Assembly (NCBI GenBank): GCA_902780505.1
Contig: CACZFN010000016.1
Location: forward strand, 1 to 39,498
Origin: an uncultured Ruminococcus sp.
Lineage (GTDB): Bacteria; Bacillota; Clostridia; Oscillospirales; Ruminococcaceae
Direction: 5' to 3'
Length of the DNA: 39,498 nt
The position numbers and the translations under genes are program-made. The stretch's first letter is position 1. Every line of letters starts with the position of its first letter. The notes beneath the pieces are model-generated. The model had not been told where the DNA came from and searched no databases. It saw only the letters and a list, made by a program, of their open reading frames with translations. Shown here one piece after another: positions 35,235-39,498 of this stretch.

Positions 35235-35510
35235 ATGTACGAAGACAAAATTTTGGTTTGCAAGGATTGTGGAAATGAATTTGTTTTCACAGCAGGCGAG
35301 CAGGAATTCTATGCAGAGAAAGGCTTTGAGAACGAGCCGCAGAGATGCAAGAGTTGCCGTGATGCACGTAAGGGCGCAAGAAGTGAGAGAACTCTCTACA
35401 CAGCAGTATGCGCAGCTTGCGGCGGTGAGGCTAAGGTGCCCTTCCAGCCTAAAGAGGACAGGCCTGTATATTGCAGCGAATGTTTTGCAAAGATGAAGGA
35501 AAACGCATAA
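35235..35510 (+). CDS. small zinc-ribbon protein (CxxC-CxxC type)
   Basis: 91 residues with two zinc ribbons: CKDCGNEF...CKSCRDARK (first) and CAACGGEAKVPFQPKEDRPVYCSECFAK (second). This is the CxxC-x-CxxC zinc-binding domain (probable zinc-ribbon) plus the VPFxP...RPVYC module common in Firmicutes. Function unknown; likely binds RNA, protein or DNA. ATG after GAGG, 17 bp after the sigma factor gene. Confidence 0.87.
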   Translation: MYEDKILVCKDCGNEFVFTAGEQEFYAEKGFENEPQRCKSCRDARKGARSERTLYTAVCAACGGEAKVPFQPKEDRPVYCSECFAKMKENA

Positions 35511-35531
35511 ATTTATATATACGTATCCTAT

Positions 35532-35562
35532 GCCGAGGGGGTATCGCCTCTCGGCTTCTTTG
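35532..35562 (+). terminator. terminator after the zinc-ribbon gene
   Basis: Nine-bp stem GCCGAGGGG (35532-35540)/CCTCTCGGC (35547-35555) with one G-T pair, then TTCTTT. Confidence 0.75.
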
Positions 35563-35570
35563 CGTATTAA

Positions 35571-35592
35571 GGCAACACCGCCGGGGCGTTGC
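35571..35592. repeat. isolated end of the GGCAACACC repeat family
   Basis: GGCAACACCGCCGGGGCGTTG matches 18-19 of 21 bases of the left end at 13358-13378 (GGCAACACCACCGGGGCATTG). The rest of that element is absent, and the short segment folds on itself with GCAAC/GTTGC arms. It is likely a truncated or single-ended copy. Confidence 0.55.
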
Positions 35593-35602
35593 TTTAATTC
35601 TT

Positions 35603-35634
35603 ACTAAAGTTTACTAAAATAGTAAACTTTTAGT
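35603..35634. promoter_or_regulatory. inverted repeat before the DUF1858 promoter
   Basis: ACTAAAGTTTACT (35603-35615) is mirrored by AGTAAACTTTTAGT (35621-35634, one extra T) around AAAAT, ending 7 bp before the -35 box. It could be an operator or the remnant of a terminator; no factor identified. Confidence 0.4.
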
Positions 35635-35641
35635 TATCATC

Positions 35642-35670
35642 TTGATTTTTGATGTAAATAGGGTTATAAT
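35642..35670 (+). promoter_or_regulatory. sigma-A promoter of the DUF1858 gene
   Basis: TTGATT at 35642-35647 and TATAAT at 35665-35670, 17-bp spacer, 34 bp before the GTG start. Confidence 0.8.
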
Positions 35671-35704
35671 ATAATAAGCCTATTACAGACGGGAGGTTTA
35701 AAAA

Positions 35705-35908
35705 GTGAGCTTTGAAGTAACAAAAGAAACTATTATCGGTGATATACTTGATATGGACGCTGATACCGAGCCCTATTTCCTTGAAATGGGTATGCACTGC
35801 CTTTTCTGCCCTTCATCAAGGGGAGAAAGCATTGAGGAGGCCTGTATGGTACACGGCGTTGATCCCGAGGAGCTTGTAAGCAAGTTAAATGCGCATTTTG
35901 CAGGCTGA
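35705..35908 (+). CDS. DUF1858 redox-disulfide (hybrid-cluster-protein-associated) domain protein
   Basis: 67 residues: VTKETIIGDILDMDADTEPYFLEMGMHCLFCPSSRGESIEEACMVHG. This is the DUF1858 pattern with a C-x-x-C pair (HCLFC) and a third Cys, associated with hybrid cluster (prismane) proteins and redox regulation. No hybrid cluster gene is present. GTG 35705 follows GGGAGG. Function unknown beyond a probable thiol/disulfide or metal site. Confidence 0.85.
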   Translation: MSFEVTKETIIGDILDMDADTEPYFLEMGMHCLFCPSSRGESIEEACMVHGVDPEELVSKLNAHFAG

Positions 35909-35933
35909 TACGGTAAAGCAGCATATAATGACA

Positions 35934-35969
35934 GGCGGTCATTGCATTAAAGCAGTGACCGCCATTTTT
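35934..35969 (+). terminator. terminator after the DUF1858 gene
   Basis: GGCGGTCA (35934-35941) pairs with TGACCGCC (35956-35963), with an inner TTGC/GCAG stem, followed by ATTTTTC. It lies between convergent genes; the minus-strand side lacks a clear T tract. Confidence 0.8.
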
Positions 35970-35971
35970 CA

Positions 35972-36709
35972 TTATCTCACATCATAGTAGAACTTGTCTG
36001 CCGCCTGCCTGTCATGCCCTGTAAAGATGGATTTGGTAAGCTTTCGGTTCTTTATCAGGTACCAGTCGCCGAATTCGTCAAATTTGCGGCTTGATGTGGT
36101 GATGTAGGAGCGTTTCAGCGTGCCGTATTTTTTGCCCAGGGCTTTGCCGCGGCGTTTTAGCCTTACAGCAAAATCCATGTCCTCAAGGCTGACAAGGCTT
36201 TCGTCAAAACCGCCTATTGCATCAAAATCACGCTTGTAGAGCCAGAACATGGCACCGCTCAGATAACCGCTGTTTTTTATCATTATCGGCAGAAGATTGA
36301 ATGCAACATAAAGCGCCGAGCACGCTATGCCTAAAGACATCCTGTCAAACTTAGGATCTGTTCCGCCGCCAATGTATCTGCCGCTTGAAAGAAGTTCGCG
36401 TATCTCTAAAAGTGAATATTTTGTCATAAGGCTGTCAGCATCAATCGTGACGATTATCTCGCCGTTCGCGGCACGTGCACCCGCATTTCTGACAGCGGCT
36501 ATGCATTTATCATTATTTTCAATAACCTTTGCGCCAAGCTGTTTTGATATTTCGGCTGTTGCATCAGTGCAGCGGTTTGCGGCCACTATCATCTCAACAG
36601 TATCAGGGTATATGTATTTTGCTGCACTTTTAATTGCACGCAGGCATTTGCCTATGTATTTTTCTTCATTGTGTGCGGGGATAATTATGCTGAATAACGG
36701 CTTACACAT
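35972..36709 (-). CDS. family 2 glycosyltransferase
   Basis: 245 residues, soluble GT-A fold. FSIIIPAHNEEKYIGKCLRAI at the start, VIENNDKCIAAVRNAGARAANGEIIVTIDADS (DxD metal motif), GALFWLYKRDFDAIGGFDE region and LEDMDFAVRLKRRGK. It transfers a sugar from a nucleotide donor to an unknown acceptor. I place the start at ATG 36709, which overlaps the TAA of the upstream nitroreductase gene (ATGTGTAA); GTG 36718 and TTG 36730 are alternatives further upstream. It is coupled to that gene. Confidence 0.88.
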   Translation of the reverse strand: MCKPLFSIIIPAHNEEKYIGKCLRAIKSAAKYIYPDTVEMIVAANRCTDATAEISKQLGAKVIENNDKCIAAVRNAGARAANGEIIVTIDADSLMTKYSLLEIRELLSSGRYIGGGTDPKFDRMSLGIACSALYVAFNLLPIMIKNSGYLSGAMFWLYKRDFDAIGGFDESLVSLEDMDFAVRLKRRGKALGKKYGTLKRSYITTSSRKFDEFGDWYLIKNRKLTKSIFTGHDRQAADKFYYDVR

Positions 36710-37196
36710 AATGTACACGTCCTTCCTCAAACCTGTCCTGCTGCACCCTGTTTTCAGCAGGGTAGCCTACGGGTATCACCGCAAATGCTTTAAGCCCTTT
36801 CGGGTTTCCTATAGCGTCCTGTGCTTTTTCCATTCTGTCTTCAAGCGGTGCAGCACAAAGCCACACGCCGCCAAGACCTTGTGCGGTTATTTCCAAAAGC
36901 ATATTTTCAGTGGCACAGGAAAGGTCGATAAGTACAGTTTCAGGCCACCGCTGCCCCTGAGTTCTGTAGCATGGGACTATCACCATTGGCGCACCCTCGG
37001 CACAGGCGGCATAGGGGCTTATCTTTGAAAGTTCTTTTATCTTTTGCCTGTCTGTTACTACAAAAAACTCCCACGGCTGTTGATTGCCTGCCGAGGGGGC
37101 AGCCATAGCGGCTTTGAGTATTATTTCGGTCTTTTCTTTTTCAACAGGTCTGTCTTCAAATTTTCTGATGCTTACACGTTCAAATATTTCTTTCAT
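36702..37196 (-). CDS. nitroreductase family FMN protein
   Basis: 164 residues: MKEIFERVSIRKFEDRPV, then ILKAAMAAPSAGNQQPWEFFVVTD (FMN phosphate binding), VLIDLSCATENMLLEITAQGLGGVWLCAAP and a C-terminal AVIPVGYPAE. This is the short nitroreductase fold, an NAD(P)H-dependent FMN oxidoreductase for quinones, nitro or other substrates. AGGAGG precedes ATG 37196. First gene of a two-gene minus-strand unit with the glycosyltransferase. Confidence 0.92.
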   Translation of the reverse strand: MKEIFERVSIRKFEDRPVEKEKTEIILKAAMAAPSAGNQQPWEFFVVTDRQKIKELSKISPYAACAEGAPMVIVPCYRTQGQRWPETVLIDLSCATENMLLEITAQGLGGVWLCAAPLEDRMEKAQDAIGNPKGLKAFAVIPVGYPAENRVQQDRFEEGRVHYV

Positions 37197-37246
37197 ATTA
37201 AAGCCCTCCTGACTGAAAATCTTGTTTATGTCTTTTGCTACAACTT

Positions 37247-37275
37247 ATTATATCATATCAGTATGCTTTTTTCAA
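37247..37275 (-). promoter_or_regulatory. sigma-A promoter of nitroreductase and glycosyltransferase
   Basis: Minus strand TTGAAA (37270-37275) and TATAAT (37247-37252) with a 17-bp spacer. 37276-37380 towards the GH127 promoter has no gene. Confidence 0.82.
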
Positions 37276-37383
37276 CCTGTCGTCCTGAAAAGACCACCCT
37301 TGTACCCGCAGGCGACACAGCCTGCACAACCGAAAATTCAAAACTGTCAAAAGTGATATGGTGAATTATTCATAAATATGTGA

Positions 37384-37389
37384 TATAAT
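37384..37389 (+). promoter_or_regulatory. extended -10 promoter of the GH127 gene
   Basis: TATAAT at 37384-37389 preceded by TGA (extended -10) with a poor -35 (GTGAAT at 37361-37366). It would give a long leader of about 165 nt before the GH127 gene. Confidence 0.55.
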
Positions 37390-37441
37390 AGTATTTATCA
37401 GTTGATTTGTATTAAGGATAGAACAGGAGAGGAAATAGGTT

Positions 37442-37489
37442 TTGGCTGCACTTATTGTCTTTTCCGTCGTTGCAGGTATACTTATCTGA
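37442..37489 (+). other. 15-codon hydrophobic reading frame in the GH127 leader
   Basis: TTG at 37442 is preceded by AGGAGAGG (37424-37431) and encodes (L/M)AALIVFSVVAGILI, a membrane-helix-like peptide, ending TGA at 37487. Shifting frame here continues as YLRKIRAALMGKVKSSCYY, so the region may be a small membrane protein broken by a frameshift, or a leader peptide. Only the frame and ribosome site are seen. Confidence 0.3.
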
Positions 37490-37561
37490 GGAAGATTCGG
37501 GCGGCTCTGATGGGAAAAGTTAAGAGCAGCTGCTATTACACTACTATAAGGAGGAACAGCT

Positions 37562-39376
37562 ATGCCAATGCCGTTAAACAAAACAGATGTCCGTGTTACA
37601 GGCGGTGTATTCCGTGAAAGAATGAATACAGACCGGGATTATTTGCTTGAACTTGACAGCCGGTGTTTATTGCAGAGTTTTTATCTTGAAGCGGGGATCA
37701 TCATGCCCGGGCTTCAGGTGGTGCCTGATCCGAATGAAGCTAAGCTTCACTGGGGCTGGGAATCACCTACCTGTCAGCTGAGGGGGCATTTCCTCGGGCA
37801 CTGGCTTTCGGCTGCTGCTGCCTTTGTGGCAAGCGATAATGACTTTGAACTTAAAACAAAGCTTGACAGGATAGTTGCAGAACTTGCCCGCTGCCAGAAA
37901 TTGAACGGCGGCGAATGGGTAGGCTCTATCCCCGAAAAGTATATGGACAGGCTTTCGGGGAGTGAGTATATATGGTCACCCCAGTATACTATGCATAAGA
38001 CATTAATGGGGCTTGTTGATGCATACCGATATGCGGGCAGCGATCAGGCACTTGAGATAGCCGATCACCTTGCCGACTGGTATATAAAGTGGATAGAGCG
38101 CGCATCAGCTGTTGATCCCGACATAGCTTATAAGGGCGAACAGGGCGGAATGCTCGAACAGTGGGCCGAACTTTATAATATCACAAAAAACGAAAAGTAC
38201 CTTACCCTTATAGATGCATATAAGAACAATTATATGTTCACCGAGCTTGAAAACGGAAGTGATGTGCTTTCGGACAACCATGCAAATGCAAGCATACCTA
38301 TATCACATGGCTCAGCAAGGCTTTATGAAGTGTTTGGTGATAAGCATTACCGTGAGCTTACCGAGCGTTTCTGGGAAGATGCTGTAACAAAGCGCGGAAT
38401 GTTTGCAACGACAGGCGCAAACGCAGGTGAATTCTGGATACCGCCGCATAAAATGGCACAGTATATCGGGGATAATGATCAGGAGTTCTGTACAGTTTAC
38501 AATATGGTAAGAACTGCCGAATACCTTTACCGCTGGACGGGTGATACACGTTATGCGGATTATATTGAACGTGCAGTATATAACGGATTTCTGGCACAGC
38601 AGAACAAGCACACGGGTATGCCGACATATTTTCTGCCGCTTCGTGCGGGGGCGGAGAAAAAGTGGGGCACAAAGCGAAATGACTTCTGGTGCTGCCACGG
38701 CACAATGGTGCAAAGTCCGACTCTTTACCCGGGCATTATTTATTATACTGATAAAGACAGTATATCAGTTGCACAGTATATACCGTCAGATGCGGCTGTA
38801 TGCATGAATGGAAAGAAAGTGAAGATATCCCAGACTACTGATATGCTGAGCTACAACAATCAGGTGTTCTTTGATGAACATTCAGGCGGGGAAAAATCCC
38901 GCTGGTCAGTGAGGTTTGAACTGAACTGTGAGGAAAGCGCAGAATTTACTCTCAAGCTGCGTGTTCCATGTTGGTGCGCGGGAACGCCTAAGCTTATAAT
39001 TGATTCACAAGCTGCCGCACCGCAGATCAGCGACGGGTATATCCTTCTTTCCCGTGTATGGACGGGCATCACAGTTATAAACCTTGTGTTTGAATCAAAG
39101 GTGGTATTGGAGCCGCTTGATGACCAGAGTGATCTGTGTGCCCTTGTTGACGGACCGATAGTCCTTGCAGGGCTGACAGACAAGGACAGCGGTATAAGAT
39201 ATGACGGGGATATTGAAAATGCCCTGTATCAGCGCACCGAGCACACCTATGCCACATATGTATGGAAGCAGAACTGCTATGTGACAAAGGGGCAGCGTGA
39301 AAATTTTGAACTGATGCCGCTTTATGATGTGACAGACGAGAAGTATACCGTTTATTTTACTGTGGATAAAAACTGA
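37562..39376 (+). CDS. GH127 beta-L-arabinofuranosidase
   Basis: 604 residues of the DUF1680/GH127 family, cytoplasmic (no signal peptide). It has an (alpha/alpha)6 catalytic barrel, with WGWESPTCQLRGHFLGHWLSA, the zinc/nucleophile motifs E308-F-C310 (QEFCTVYNM) and W-Cys377-Cys378-HGT, plus C-terminal beta domains. In the characterised enzyme HypBA1 the second Cys pair supplies the thiol nucleophile and zinc ligands, and these residues are all present here. A Glu in AGEFW about 18 residues before E308 is a likely acid/base. It releases L-arabinofuranose from arabino-oligosaccharides or hydroxyproline-linked sugars, fitting a gut fibre degrader. ATG 37562 follows AGGAGG; single gene. Confidence 0.9.
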   Translation: MPMPLNKTDVRVTGGVFRERMNTDRDYLLELDSRCLLQSFYLEAGIIMPGLQVVPDPNEAKLHWGWESPTCQLRGHFLGHWLSAAAAFVASDNDFELKTKLDRIVAELARCQKLNGGEWVGSIPEKYMDRLSGSEYIWSPQYTMHKTLMGLVDAYRYAGSDQALEIADHLADWYIKWIERASAVDPDIAYKGEQGGMLEQWAELYNITKNEKYLTLIDAYKNNYMFTELENGSDVLSDNHANASIPISHGSARLYEVFGDKHYRELTERFWEDAVTKRGMFATTGANAGEFWIPPHKMAQYIGDNDQEFCTVYNMVRTAEYLYRWTGDTRYADYIERAVYNGFLAQQNKHTGMPTYFLPLRAGAEKKWGTKRNDFWCCHGTMVQSPTLYPGIIYYTDKDSISVAQYIPSDAAVCMNGKKVKISQTTDMLSYNNQVFFDEHSGGEKSRWSVRFELNCEESAEFTLKLRVPCWCAGTPKLIIDSQAAAPQISDGYILLSRVWTGITVINLVFESKVVLEPLDDQSDLCALVDGPIVLAGLTDKDSGIRYDGDIENALYQRTEHTYATYVWKQNCYVTKGQRENFELMPLYDVTDEKYTVYFTVDKN

Positions 39377-39406
39377 ATGTAAAAAACAGAGGTGCCGCGC
39401 ATAAGC

Positions 39407-39458
39407 GCAGCAGCGATATAGAAGTTTTTTTAGATTCACGCTTTGTGTTCGCTGCTGC
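39407..39458. other. long-loop hairpin after the GH127 gene
   Basis: GCAGCAGCGA (39407-39416) is the exact inverted complement of TCGCTGCTGC (39449-39458) around a 32-nt AT-rich loop. No T tract on the plus strand; on the minus strand it is followed by a T/C-rich stretch, so it may end a minus-strand gene outside the window. 39459-39498 is A-rich. Confidence 0.4.
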
Positions 39459-39498
39459 TAAAAGAATAAATAATAAAGAAGAAAGAATAAAGAATAAT

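Noticed and set aside
36327-37028. 233-codon plus-strand frame over the glycosyltransferase and nitroreductase genes
   Set aside because: Fully antisense to two well-defined genes, no recognisable domain, no promoter or ribosome site.

Overview
The window looks like chromosomal DNA from a Gram-positive, sporulation-lineage anaerobe of the Bacillota, most likely a Ruminococcus-type member of the Oscillospiraceae. This is inferred, not proven. The basis is gene content (a division and cell wall cluster with mraZ first and a PASTA-type penicillin-binding protein, a MurE with the meso-diaminopimelate motif DNPR, a DivIVA-like protein, a high-molecular-weight rubredoxin, two-subunit class I fumarase, GH127), strong AGGAGG-type ribosome binding sites, many TTG/GTG starts, and many sigma-A promoters with exact 17-bp spacers. 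I see no rRNA, tRNA, CRISPR array, transposase or phage gene.

Layout. 1-6.8 kb: secDF (+); a three-gene minus-strand operon (DUF1653, two-domain polyphosphate:AMP phosphotransferase, flavin reductase-rubredoxin); a DHH phosphoesterase and a small papain/C39-like protein (+). 7-10.7 kb: a 1039-residue membrane HD-GYP sensor and a flavin-reductase-fold protein. 10.8-16.7 kb: ilvE (+), then a membrane metallophosphoesterase and pyrG (both -), then a hypothetical protein and inorganic pyrophosphatase (+). Two different long palindromic intergenic elements flank the metallophosphoesterase gene.

16.8-33.9 kb is the division and cell wall (dcw) cluster: mraZ-rsmH-ftsL-pbp-murE-murF-mraY-like-ftsW-murG-hypothetical-murA-ftsQ-ftsZ, then a DivIVA-like coiled-coil gene and an orphan fumarase beta subunit. 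It makes the UDP-MurNAc-peptide and lipid II precursors and the septal machinery. murD is absent, and the MraY-position protein has lost several catalytic residues of the family. An unrecognised single-pass membrane protein sits between murG and murA. The mraZ promoter carries two AAAGTG repeats 10 bp apart, matching the box known for MraZ autoregulation. A promoter-plus-terminator pair farther upstream could make a short RNA.

34.5-39.5 kb: a sigma-70 family factor with a zinc-ribbon protein, a DUF1858 redox-disulfide protein, a minus-strand nitroreductase and glycosyltransferase pair, and a GH127 beta-L-arabinofuranosidase.

Most interesting points: the catalytically degenerate MraY-like protein with murD missing; the SecF half of SecDF with Ala in place of the proton-relay Asp; the two palindromic element families, one forming the entire 5' leader of the metallophosphoesterase gene; the unknown dcw membrane protein; and the MraZ boxes.
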